NCBI GenBank assembly: GCA_030248215.1
Contig: JASANG010000236.1
Span: 1-64,000, forward strand
Length of the DNA: 64,000 nt
Source of the DNA: Enoplolaimus lenunculus
Lineage: Eukaryota > Nematoda > Enoplea > Enoplida > Thoracostomopsidae
Direction: 5' to 3'
Shown here: positions 35,761 to 46,724 of the stretch, piece after piece
Layout of the letters: the number at the start of each line of letters is the position of its first letter
Numbering within the stretch: position 1 is the first letter of the stretch
Position numbers and translations under genes: made by a program
The notes under the pieces: generated by a model
Told to the model about the DNA's origin: nothing
Databases searched by the model: none
Seen by the model: only the letters and a program-made list of their open reading frames with translations

Positions 35761-36349
35761 GTCATCTGATGACGTCATCCACCTTCCTTCGAAAGGTTGG
35801 GGTAAACCGTCATTTCTTATCGGCTCATGTCCAATCAGCCAGCCAAAGGCTTGCGCCAAAATTTTTTATTAGAATTACGGCTCTGTTTAATACATTTTAA
35901 TAGCGAATTTTATAAACCTGACAATTTTATAACCTGACAATTTTATAGAAATAAACATATCGATTTCTATTAAAACGACTGGTTGACAAAATTCAATCAA
36001 ATACGTTGTTTTTGCCGCGTTTAATTTTAGGCAAATGTGTATGTTCTGAGCAGTATAGCGAAGTTGAATCACGATGCGTGCCAACGGCTTGAAAATCTAA
36101 CTGTTTACTTCAAATATTAATTACTGGTCGTAAAAATTCTGTATTTTTAACAATAAAAAATTTGTTTGAAAAATTTTCCCTCCGTTTATTGGACATTGCA
36201 TCAGTGTCAAGTTCCCGTCGTAGGCACGGGCTTGTTTTACCATTTATGAACAACATTCTTGGATTACGTATAAATATCTACTGTATCGAGCGTGCACATG
36301 AAAAATGAACTTTAGCGTGGCTCAATTTACGAATCGTGCGGCTTCCAGC

Positions 36350-36355
36350 TTTATT
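36350..36355 (-). promoter_or_regulatory. Polyadenylation signal of the MARVEL gene
   Basis: AATAAA on the minus strand lies about 52 nt after the stop codon at 36,407, a typical distance. Confidence 0.55.
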
Positions 36356-36406
36356 TTTAAACAGATATGATACACAGTATTAAAACTAATGTAGACAAAA
36401 ACTGTT

Positions 36407-39400
36407 CTAAATTTCGTTAATCTGTCCTTGCCACCAACTAATCATAAATACAATCGCCGTGAGGAAGCACAAGATCTGAAATATTTTCAATATCATTGGC
36501 CTAAGTTACTTTGAAGGTACGAACCATTTGCTTGTGGGACTATAATATAGTAAACTTAAGCTTTACATTAATTTTTTGCTTATGCTCAGTTTAATACTTA
36601 TCCTTGCACTGAGGATTCAAACCTAGGTTTTGGCTTAGGAATTCGCTTATACTACTAATATTGTGCCAGTAAATGTTGGTCATCATGCTTTGAGCCGATT
36701 GAAATTAAAAAAACTGCTGTTTGGAAGCTGTAGTGCTTTGCTTGCAGATACATAAACACGTCAGAAACGATAGGTATCCTCGATAAATACAGTCATAATT
36801 TGCATACGTAGCGTAAATAAAAAGCTGTTGGAACACTGTCCAAAATACGTATGTGGGGCGTTCCAGCTTATAAAGATTCCGACTTACCGACGCAAAAACG
36901 CGACGCAGAAAATGTTCGTAGAAAAATGTCCGTTTATTTTGGCCGTGAGTTGACGGTTCTAACCGGTACGTATAGTAGGCTTCGACTCCCCCAGCGAATA
37001 AAAATAATACAGCAGCAATCAAATAATAGGCGTTGACCTAAAAATGCGACACTATTAACCATTCCTGCATGAATAATTTTTACTTCATTAAATTTTCGAT
37101 GAAGGAATCGAATAGTAGTGTTGGGGCGGAAGGCGTTTACAGTCACCGCTGAGCAGCTACACATGGATGGCTCTGACGTCAACCGGAAGTTCTAGTAAAG
37201 GAGAGTTTGAATGATTGTTGACATCTACGGCAGTTCTTCGCCCCACCGTGCAAAGTATAACCGGCTATCCATTTCCGTTTCCGTTTGCGGTGAAAACCGT
37301 GTCTGTTTCCTTTTACGTTTCCGTTATAGAAATACCTAAAATTGTCTTATTTGTTACGCTCAAAATCACTTATAAATCATGTATATATCTGGCAATTTTT
37401 TATTACAGAGATGCTGCAATTGTTCGAAATGAAATAAAATTAACAAAACTCATCTATATCTCAAAAATTTCGATGCATCCCCCATTTCTTCTTCAAAACT
37501 TTAGAAAGCACCGGTAGTATTTGCATGCCTCAGTTGCGCTTTAAGAAACATAAAATATCTTCGAAACCTTTTTTACTTCAATATCCTTTTTGGGTTTCCG
37601 TTTTTTTTAATTTTGATCACCATCGGTTTCCGTTTCCGTTGTTTTTACTATCCGTTTACACCCTGCCATAGTTTCCTAAATCCTATAGCGTAACCATAAT
37701 TTAAAACTTAAGGGTAGGCATATAAAATTCAAAGTTTAATACAAGGTATGATCGTAAGTTCGGGTCTAAACGTACTGTACTAGGGCGTTCCCAGTTTGAG
37801 TCTCAATCAATAGGAGTCCGTATCACTAAGCGTCCGTCAGTGAACAGAGTCTATGATTTGTAATTAGAGTGCATGATGGAGACCGATTGCCCAGAAAAAC
37901 TATAAAAAGAAAGGCGTTGGGTCCAACTAATACGTGGTGTATTAAAAATCCGTAACCGTCTAACAGGGAGGAACTCTGTGAAGAGGCAAAATAAATATCA
38001 GACCCCACCTTTATTCAGATCACTACAATAATGATGGCCAACAAATTGTCAAGTCGACGCGATCTCATATTTTAAGCTATCTATCGGCGAGCTATCGTGC
38101 GACGAATTGTCTTGATACCGTTACTTGTCCAGATTGAAACAACGACCATTCATAATCCTAGTCGCCCATCCTTGAAGGGATACATAGGGTTAAGGAGCCA
38201 ACTAAATTTTTGGAATGACTTACCACAGTTGTACAGCGTTCACATGCGATGTGTGCGTTGAGTATCGCGATAAAAAACAACAAAATTGTAATAATAATTA
38301 CTGCAACACAAAGTACAAGCGTGAATGCTTCTCCAGTAAAAACATAACGACGTGAATAGTCACTTGAATCTTCGAATAGAATTAATCCAAGGATGGTAAT
38401 TGATAAAATCTGAAATTTGTTCAAAAATGCTTTTTTCCGTATTTTCAAATGTGTGTAGCATCGATCACAAGTATATAATAAAGTATAAGTTTTCAACCTA
38501 GCCAACTACAGCAATCATGTAACATAAAGAGGCAGTTTCAATGATGAAAATCCGCTAAATATGAGTGTGTGTATATATACATACACACAATATATATTTT
38601 AATATATCAAGTGCGACCGGATGTCCGGCTCAGGTTAGGGCTCCGGCAAAAAATCGACATTTGGCTCCGGTATCTACGTTGCGGAATATTTTTAAATACT
38701 TCAAAAACTGAAACCATCATTTATATTTATGCCAACTACCGTGCAACTGATTGACTTATTTTTCATATTTGTTCTGAACTACAGATAATGTTAATGTTTG
38801 CAGGCGCCAGTGTCCGTTCACAATTTACTTATTGGGTAACAATAACTCTGGATAACCTGATAGATCATCAGTGATATTTTAAGCGCGTAACAGCATTTCA
38901 GCGGATTACAATTCCTAAAGCTAATGTTAAATTTCAGCATAAAAGTCTAAAACTAGTAAGAACCGAGATTGGTTGTCAAAACTCTCGATTTCGGTCCTTT
39001 TTTGTAATACTTTACTTAACAATACAGTCATACATTTGTCGATTCCTCGACTTTTGGCCTCGGGTTACAACCCACTGAGATAAAAAACCGATAGCAAGAC
39101 CTTCCAAATATCGAGACTTTCTGGGACCGAGACTCCCTCCCTGACCCTAAAGCCACCTCTGTTTGATGTACTTAGGAAAAACCGGATACGCTTAAAGTAA
39201 CATGGTCAAAATAAATATTGCAAATGAACTCAACGCTTCAAAAACATAGAATATATAGTGGAATTGGGTCGTTGTTAAGGTGTTAAAAATTCATCGGCGT
39301 GAGATGTTAAGATGTGTTACTAAGTCATTTGGATACTTAGGCCACGGGGGAAGAATTGTTAGCTACGTCTGATATTTGAACGCTATCTTGTTTTAGATTT

Positions 39401-39722
39401 GAATTAACTATCCGGCTCCGGCATTTTTTGGTGTCCGGTCGCACCTTGATATGCATGTATATATAATACATACATATATGTATAATATTAGGACAGGATA
39501 GATCCTAAGGCAATCACCTGAAAAGGTTGTTTATTCTGAACAGAATCAATATATACGTTAATGTATTCAAAACGGACCATATACGACTGTCTCAAGCGTA
39601 CCCACCTCAGAAACCTGGACACCGCGGCTTTGCAAAAAACGGGGCGGACCACATACACGAGACGCAATATATAATAACAGATCATACCTCGCCTGTGCAG
39701 CCAGTAAGAAGTCATATGCCAT
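36407..39722 (-). CDS. MARVEL-type four-pass membrane protein, five exons
   Basis: There are five exons: 39,722-39,688 (MAYDFLLAAQA, phase 2), 39,614-39,518 (FLRWVRLRQSYM..., ends CAG|GTGATT), 38,409-38,224, 37,037-36,888 and 36,475-36,407 (ends NEI-TAG). All phases agree and the last three exons are in phase 0. Acceptors end TTTCAG, TTTTAG or ATTTCAG, and donors of exons 3 and 4 are GTAAGT. The protein is about 178 residues. Four hydrophobic segments are visible: ILSITILGLILF, then FTLVLCVAVIIITILLFFIA, YYLIAAVLFLFAGGV and ILCFLTAIVFMISWW. EAYYTYR follows segment three. This layout fits MARVEL proteins, which act in vesicle and junction membranes. The subfamily is not resolved. The first exon is the least certain because it is only 35 nt. 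Introns 2, 3 and 4 each contain transposons. Confidence 0.82.
36533..36673 (+). mobile_element. TTAGGC-bearing MITE, shortened copy in intron 4
   Basis: The family layout is kept (AAGCTTTACATTAATTTTTTG, CTTATCCTTGCACTGAGGAT, GGCTTAGGAATTCGCTTATA), but most TTAGGC hexamers are lost. It sits just upstream of the last MARVEL exon on the gene's strand. Confidence 0.6.
36826..36875. repeat. Short GCTGGAA..TTCCAGC hairpin repeat
   Basis: Here TGTTGGAACACTGTCC, AAAATACGTATGTGGGGC and GTTCCAGCTTAT follow one another. The same string recurs with changes at 14,319-14,370 and, inverted, at 42,819-42,868. It is part of a longer non-coding element. Confidence 0.55.
37245..37665. mobile_element. hAT-like MITE, CAGGGTGTAAC family, in intron 3
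   Basis: The right end reads TCCGTTTACACCCTG with TTTCCGTTTCCGTT words inside. The left side has matching CCATTTCCGTTTCCG words but its exact terminus is unclear. A partial relative starts at 45,532. Confidence 0.55.
37796..38026. mobile_element. GTAGTGACCC-type MITE, shortened copy in intron 3
   Basis: Matches to the family are GAGTCTCAATCAATAGGAGT, CCGTATC.CTAA and, at the right end, CCACCTTTATTCAGATCACT. It is inverted relative to the copy at 47,650. Confidence 0.6.
38608..39448. mobile_element. hAT-like element with CAAGTGCGACCGG ends, in intron 2
   Basis: About 840 bp, starting CAAGTGCGACCGGATGTCCG and ending TGTCCGGTCGCACCTTG, with CCGGCTC and GGCTCCGG words near both ends. The flanks (TAATATAT, ATATGCAT) match only loosely, so the target duplication is eroded. 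A second fragment is at 12,780. Confidence 0.65.
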
Positions 39723-40204
39723 TTTAATAATTTGTGGGGTAGGAATCTTACTATTTCAACATAAATTTTTCAATTTAATTTTAAGCAAAATTTCCCGACT
39801 TCAAAAATGGGAACGCCCCATGCTGCTGTGCCATTGCTCAGAAACCTTTTTCTCAACTGTGTGTAGCACGTTTAATAGTAGTTGACGCCTGGCGTAAAGC
39901 TTTAATTATTGAACATTACGTATAATTGTAACAAACAAGGCTTTCCCATGAAAATTCACATCTTGAGGAAACATTTTTATTTTATTCTCGTTTGTTAAAA
40001 CATTCTGTTCATTAGCCACTCCCTAATTGCTATTTGATTCCCCGTGTACTGCTTACCAGGTTAGGGGACTGGAATGTTTTTCAGGTTGCATACCACGATT
40101 TATAAATGTTTTACAACCAAGTTCGAAACTTTTCTAGGTGAGACCAAAATTGTTCTGGGAGACACCCTTGGTCCACCCATATGGCTACATGCCCGTGTAG
40201 TTTG

Positions 40205-40290
40205 CTGTTCGCACGCAAGTGTAGCTTAGTAATTAGAACGTTTGGAGCAGCACATTGGTAATGCAGACACCGTGAGTTCAAGCGTCATCG
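40205..40290 (+). repeat. tRNA-like sequence, probable SINE or tRNA pseudogene
   Basis: An A-box-like TAGCTTAGTAATTAGAACG is followed about 45 nt later by a B-box-like GAGTTCAAGCGTCATCGC. The spacing is tRNA-like, but no clean acceptor or T-stem forms. It differs from the SINE at 35.1 and 55.5 kb. Confidence 0.4.
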
Positions 40291-40299
40291 CAACAGACG

Positions 40300-41460
40300 C
40301 AAAACATTTCTGAGGAATTAACTTTTCAACATACTTACAATATGAACAATTTTGAGTAGCGCTGGACAAGACAGGCAGTACGCCAATCTGACTTCTGTCG
40401 TCATATTGAACGGGTGAATGTGTCCGTGTTCACTTTAATTTCTCCCACAACACGCAATATTGCTATTAACTCTAAGCTGGCTAATAATTTCAAAATTTAC
40501 GTAAAATTTGAGTTATTCAGTAAATATTTGTCTGTATAACTTAATTCTAAAATCAAACGTTGGTAGAACGATTCAAGAACCGTGTCTATACACTGGTTTA
40601 GGATCAAGAAGAATTGCGAATTTACAACTGAACCAAAAGTTACGATATTAAAAGTCGCGGCTATATGAAAAAGGCGGGGTCTTGTAAAAGCTCTACTTCT
40701 TAAAAATAGCATAAACAACTGATCGGTAATCCGTACGTTATAGGTTTATAGGAACCTGATAAAAATGTTATATATATATATAATAAAAGTATATCTGTAT
40801 AATATATCTGTACTTACAAACAGCAAATTAAGTGTTAAGGCAGGAAATATAATCTGAATTTGCTTAAGATTTAATTCTTTCTCGATAATCAATCAAAAAT
40901 GTACCTACCGAGTTGAATAAGCCAAGAAGTATGTACCTCGTTTAAATAATAAATCAAAGCTTGACCGAAATAGAATATTATTTCAATGCGTCGCAGTTTG
41001 AAGCGATGTTTTTGCAACAAAACTGAAACAAAAGAACTAAGTGTTTAGACACGTAACCGCAAGGGGTTCATAGTAATAGCTCAGCCTCTCATTTTAGCAA
41101 AATTTACACTGTAAAAATGGTGTTTTACGTTTGCGCTAACCTGAACCGTTTTTTCTAAACCAAGAGTCTTGGGCGAAAAAACGGAAATAAAAAACTGCAG
41201 CCTCATGCTGTTGCGACTCGGCTACCATTTAACAAATAGCATAAAAGTCGTGATATGAATCAGAGCCAAAGAACTTTAATTGAAATAAATACACTACGCA
41301 AGCGAGAATGTTACGAGTATATCTTAACAAACATTTAATGCAATTTTGTGAGTCCTCTTAAGGTGAGTGGCCCCCAAAGTATTACCAGGGGGAGTATAGG
41401 GCGCTAGCCTCGACAAACCATTGATGTAAGTCTGGTCAAAATACCGGCCTATATGTAGAT
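40300..41460. other. Stretch without recognised features
   Basis: I recognise only a short fragment near 40,730 (CCGTACGTTA, GGAACCTGATAAA) that matches the element at 12,780 and 38,840, and a TATATATA run near 40,771. Confidence 0.5.
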
Positions 41461-41672
41461 CTGGCACAGACCTTTTTTCCGGTGTGAATGCAATATAGCA
41501 AGGTTAAATTTACACTTTTTTGCTTAGGCTTAGGTTTACAGGCGTTTATAATCATCTTTTCGCGTAGGGTAAGACTTAGGACTAGGCTCATCTACACGTA
41601 GGTTTAGATATGTTAAGGCTTTAGTTTGGGAATAGGCATATGTTTATACTACTGTAACGACCCTGATAAACA
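41461..41672 (+). mobile_element. TTAGGC-bearing MITE
   Basis: The family layout is visible: TTTTTTGCTTAGGCTTAGG, GGACTAGGCTCATCTACACG, ATAGGCATATGTTTATA, then CTACTGTAACGACCCTG. It is diverged, with few exact hexamers left. Confidence 0.65.
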
Positions 41673-42779
41673 TATTTCGCCAACGTACCTTGCAACACAT
41701 TGAAGAAATGTTTTCAAAAACCAATAAATTTTAACCTGATGGAAACCTGAATATTTGCCCCAAATACACTAAAAATAACTGAAATTTGCGAGAAAAAATG
41801 AAACAACGCGGCTCTCTCTCAGTAAACAGAGCTTTTTTTGTGGGCAGACGCAAACGAACCGATTGAAACAATACACCGCGACTTTTGAGAGAAAAGTGAT
41901 TTTTTGCATTTCTTTTCCGCTCATCCAAGCCCGTCGAAAAAAGTGCTACTCCCTTAAAAGGCAAAATAAATACTGTATTCTCGTAGGAACCCAAAAATAC
42001 ATTTCATCAAAATGGTTAAACCACATTTAGCTATAAATGACACAAAGATCTGGTTTAACAACGTTAACGAGAAAAAACACCTGGAAAACGAAGGGCAAAA
42101 CACTTTTTGCTATGGTTTTTTTTACAGTTTACCATCCTGAGAAACCGTAAACCAAACCAGATAAAATACCTTTGAGTGGTTTGAGGTATTGTGAGTTTTT
42201 GTTACCGTTGAGGAGCCCAAACAGCGACGAACCGACCAACCGACGCATTTTGATTGGTGGGTGTTGGCACGAAAAATAACTAAAATATTTTAGCCTAAAA
42301 TAGAATTGATAGACTGTTAACGAATATTTAATGAGCAAATACCTCTATTGCAGAAAAGAAAATATTTGAACTGGGGTTATTTTAGCCACCGTGTAAGCTC
42401 ACTGGGCTACGTCGGCAACAAAAAACTGCACGGTACACTATTTTTCCGGCTTTGCAAAAACAATTGCAGTCAAAATATGTAGCAATATAAATTGCATCTA
42501 TTTCCAAAATCATAAAACATTTTTGACTCAGTCGCAAACCATAGAAAGTTTTTGAGGTAGGCCTTGTTTCCTCCGGGGTAAAATGCGTTGTTAAATGTTC
42601 TGGTGTACATATTCATATTGGGTACCCTTCTTATCTAGGGGTCTACATTTTGAGTCGGTAGGGGGCTATTGATTAATTGGTCTTTATTGTGGCCAGTTGT
42701 GTAAAATTCGCCTGCGTCGCCAAGTCATTGTATTGTCACATTTGTCGCACAATTGAAAGTTCAGAGTGCTCATATAAAA

Positions 42780-42985
42780 ACATAAGTATATATGTATATA
42801 AATCTATATAAATAACGCTAGAATGCCCCGCATACGTATTTTTGGCAACTTTTCAGCATTGCTTTGCTTATAGTATTTTGTTAGAACAAAACCGTGATTG
42901 TTCTACGAAAAGAAAATTTGCATACAGATTGTTGTGCATTCGCTAATTGTTGCGCATTGTGCAAAGCAGGTACAGTAGTATTGGT
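42780..42985 (-). mobile_element. Non-coding element with GCGCAA..TTAGCGAA and hairpin motif
   Basis: Read on the minus strand, TTTGCACAATGCGCAA, TTAGCGAATGCACAA, TGCTGAAAAGTTGCC and GGGGCATTCTAGCG match, in order, the sequence at 14,225-14,380. The first part also matches the right arm at about 17,430-17,480 and its left-arm mirror. It is therefore a dispersed family of about 150-200 bp. Confidence 0.6.
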
Positions 42986-42989
42986 ATGT

Positions 42990-44066
42990 ATATGTTATGC
43001 CTATTGTTGGAAGATTCTAGACGGATACCACTGGATCCGTGAATTTGCTAAGTTTTAATTTTTCTCAGAAAGCCCGAAGGATCCTAATGTTTAGCGCATC
43101 GGGTCGTAAACCACCAGTTTATAACATTTTGAACCCGGAGAGGGGTGCTTACCTGTGGGATACCGGTGTTTGACTCCTGGTGCAGTATCCAGTGGACAGA
43201 AATTTTGGTGGTTCCAAACTTTAGATCTAGGAGTCCGAGGGATAGCGCAGGCGATTAAAAAGGATAAGTAAATTTGAGACGAAGCTAGCTTAGGTGTTTT
43301 GGGCCGGTACAGACACTGTTGGCTATGCCGGCGGGATATCAAATTTGAATGTTAAATACATCATCATTTTTAGCTAGGCTTATCGTTCAGTGTTTTGGTT
43401 CAAGCGGGCACTTTAAATTTTTTTGCATGGGCGCTGCGTGTTGTATATATTACTGAATATCGTTTGAGTCCGAAAATTCAAGTTTACAAACGAAATTATA
43501 TATATTGTGTGTACTAATTTTGCAAAAATTATAAGCTTTAAGATGTTTTGATAGTGTTTATGGTATTATATACCGGGAATGGGATTTTCAAATTTATGAG
43601 CAGTTATATTTATGGAGAATATTGTTTAGCAAGTATGTTTAGCGCTGTTTTCATTACGTATTCGTGACAGTATCAAAAATTTTGTGTCAATTCATGTGAA
43701 TTTGTTTTAGGAAAAATGCTCGAGTCGGGTAGGCCTGTGCAAGCGCCGCACGGGCTTCCCCGGCAAAGACTGCGACAAAATTTTAAGGGTGAAAGATATA
43801 AATTTCAATTGCATATTTCTGCTGTAAAAGTTTTCCCTCGTTTAGTGTGGATTGGTTAGAGTCCGGTTCAGTCCAGCTGGACTCTACCGGGGTTTTAACC
43901 CAATTGCATTCAGATCTGATATAAACTGGTATAAAAATAGTGTTCAATAACATCAAATTCTAATCCGGTTAACGTTTGCTATTGTGCACTAAACCTGCTA
44001 TAGGCCAATCAGAGAAAACGTCGAGGCAAAACCATCACTCCGAGTCGAGGCGAGGGCATATCAGAT
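42990..44066. other. Stretch without recognised features
   Basis: I see no exon pair or known element. The last 100 bp before 44,067 become more CpG-rich, consistent with a promoter-proximal position for the exon that follows. Confidence 0.4.
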
Positions 44067-44231
44067 ATGTCCGAATGTCTTCCATTGTCGTCCAAAACGG
44101 CAGCGCGTTTGTATGCGTTGTCCCCTGAGTTTACACCTGCGACACCCAAAGCTGACCGGTTGGCTGCTGCCCCACCGGCTCGTGAAGAAACCGATGCTTG
44201 GCGAGGTGAGCACGACCAAGGAGTGGCACAG
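44067..44231 (+). CDS. Candidate first coding exon, unknown protein
   Basis: ATG opens a 55-codon frame (MSECLPLSSKTAARLYALSP, then an Ala/Pro-rich stretch and REETDAWRGEHDQGVAQ) that ends exactly at a strong donor CAG|GTAATG in phase 0. The exon is GC- and CpG-rich in AT-rich surroundings, as often seen at gene starts. I find no matching next exon nearby, unless the frame at 48.7 kb belongs to it. No family is recognised. Confidence 0.45.
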
Positions 44232-44689
44232 GTAATGTTTAGATTAGGATGGGGGTGTAGGCTCAAAAAAATTTAGGCTCTGAGCTCAAGGGAAAAGGCT
44301 TTATCAAACATGATTGACGTTAGAGATGCATATTTATACGTTTCGTTCAATAAATTCTAGGTGTCCATTTCCACACTTGAATTTCTTTTCTTTCTTTCTT
44401 TATTTTTCCCGGGTTTTTCGATGGATGAGCAAATTAAAACTTCTACCATCTTAGAATGGACGGTGCGGGTCCCCCGTTTTCTTTTCATGAGTCTCGTAGC
44501 CCTGAAATTGTTGTTTTGACATAATTTGATGTAAACAATTTTTTGCAAAAATTTGCGTTGTTTCACCATTAAAGTAGCCGAAGCTGACGAAATGAAATTC
44601 TGTAGTCAAACCTGGGTTAAAATATTGAACCATATCCCTGCATAACCTTTAAAAAGGTTACCGGGTGTACAGATATTTTGTGACGTATA

Positions 44690-45060
44690 GATGTTGTGAC
44701 AGTAGAGGGAAATTGAATTCGTTTCTTAAAAATTTCAAATTCAATTTCTATGTTGCAAAATTCAACTTTACCTGTTTCGGTTTCACTTTGAATTCACTAA
44801 ATTCAATTAACCATTCGGTGCAAAATTTGAAAATTCAATTTACTGTGTATGTAAAGTTCAAAATTATCAAAGAGGAAATTGAAAATGATTCTTTTAAAGT
44901 TTAAATTCATTTCCTCAAACGCTTTGAACTTTCAATTTACCATTTCCATATACGTTAAAATAATGAAATCAATTTCCCGAAAACTGTATCAAAACAAATC
45001 TGTTTTTGAAATTGAAAAATTTATTTTCAACACGGTGTACTCACTTTATTGTGGATGGTG
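44690..45060. repeat. AATTGAA / TTCAATT-rich region
   Basis: Words such as GGGAAATTGAATTC, AAATTCAATTT and TTCAATTTACC recur in both orientations over 370 bp. It resembles the subterminal-motif organisation of the MITEs nearby, but termini and target duplication are not evident. Confidence 0.45.
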
Positions 45061-45531
45061 CATTAAACATTTTGATTTCTTTAAACATGCAAAAATTTCA
45101 GTTTAGCTTTATATTTATCGGAATAATGACTTCGTATTATTAAATTATCTCAAAATTAGCCCAGTGGAAATTTGAATCGAATACGTACCGTCTAGTAAAT
45201 TTATTACCTTTGCAAGAAACAAAATCTACTTATATACAAACGCCAAGTCGCGTCGCGAGATTACATACTGGGCAATTCTGATCACTCTTGATTTAATAAG
45301 ACGCCAAGCATAATTGAGTATGATACTAATTAGTAATAGTCTAGCTTGCAAATCTCAAAATCTGTAAGTGGCACTTTCTTATACACCAGAACAGTCAAAA
45401 TGTACTTTATAAGCAATTCTAGCTGTCTCAATAATGAACAGCTTAGTGTAGGTTTATGGGCGACAACCCTATCTTGTATAGTGTGTTTTTAAAATGCACG
45501 AACTAATGATTGTACGATTTAGCGTAAGTAT

Positions 45532-45640
45532 CAGGGTGTAACCGGGTATGCATTTTACGTTCCGTTTCCGGTAAAAATCGGTTTCCGTATTCGTTTCCGT
45601 TATACAAATAAAACGAAAATTCTGTAATCTGACAATTTCA
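45532..45640. mobile_element. hAT-like MITE left end, CAGGGTGTAACCGG
   Basis: It starts CAGGGTGTAACCGGGTATGC and continues with TTCCGTTTCCGG words. The right end is missing. The palindromic TA-flanked MITE begins only 12 bp beyond the recognisable part. Confidence 0.65.
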
Positions 45641-45651
45641 CCCCACACGCA

Positions 45652-45869
45652 CACTGTAAAAAATGGGGAGTCAAATTGACTCTCGGAAATAGGCTTTTCC
45701 TGACTACTCAAACTGAATCAAATTTGACTCCGCCAGAGTCAAATTCGACTCACTGAGCGATTCAATGAATCGAATTTGACTCTGGCAGAGTCGAATTTTG
45801 ACTCAGTTTGTGTAGTCAGGAAAAGCCTATTTCCGAGAGAGCCAATTTGACTCCCCATTTTTTACAGTG
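45652..45869. mobile_element. Palindromic TA-flanked MITE, longest copy
   Basis: This 218-bp near-perfect palindrome has ends CACTGTAAAAAATGGGGAGT and the complement, with TA on the right and CA on the left. The two halves differ by very few bases, so the copy is young or has been kept symmetrical by fold-back repair. Confidence 0.88.
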
Positions 45870-45879
45870 TAAAGTTAGG

Positions 45880-46165
45880 GGTTACGAAAATTTCATTCTC
45901 CCAAAGTCCTATTTTCACGGATAAAACCCGAATTTAATCACAATTTATCGCATAACAGGCCCAATTTCCCAAAATTCCGATTTCTCGGATAATATTCTAT
46001 AATTTCTAAAAATTCTCAATTCCTCAAAATCCCGAGTGAAAAAGATTGCACCGCAAATAGCAATTTCCCGGTAGAATCCCAAGTTCCCAAAACTCCAACT
46101 TCCTGGGTAATTCCCCAATTTCCATAAATCCCAATTTCCCGGGTAGGTAATATCCGTAGATTTTG
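45880..46165. repeat. Degenerate AATTTCCC repeat
   Basis: CCCAATTTCCC, TTCCCGGGTA and AAATCCC words recur at uneven spacing. Similar degenerate runs lie in the arms at about 3.65-3.78 kb and its mirror. Confidence 0.5.
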
Positions 46166-46724
46166 GGAGGGACCTCTTCAATACATGGGCCTCCGTATAT
46201 ATGTCCCATATGAAATTTTTATGGCCTATTTAGCGTCTTGAACTGGCTACGCATCTGGACTAAAAATCAAAATTCTTGCTATTCCTGTTACACATGTTTT
46301 AAAACGTAAACAATCTATACTAGCGTTTTCATTAGATGCATAAAATAAATTTCGGTTTGAAATTTAAAAATAGCCGAAAAAGATGTATAAACCGGTGAGT
46401 CCACCATTTTGTTAATTAAAATTGCATTTTTTGCAAAAACACGCTGATAAGTATATAATTAATCTTTTTTGAGGAATACTGCGTAAAAATGCGGTTTCCT
46501 CATACGAAAAATGGTTTTAAAGCCTATCGATAATGTCGAACATGCTGGTTGTTTAGTCTTCAACAAACATCATTTTGCCAAAGGTTAGCTAACTTTGTAC
46601 AACCAGAGGTATACGTGCTCCGACAGAAAATCGACCTCCTGATCAGGTAAAACTTTGCCAGAGGTTCCACCACTGTCGGTTGCCAACAGCTTTCGAATTT
46701 TTGTGTTAGCTGTTGTGCTAATAG

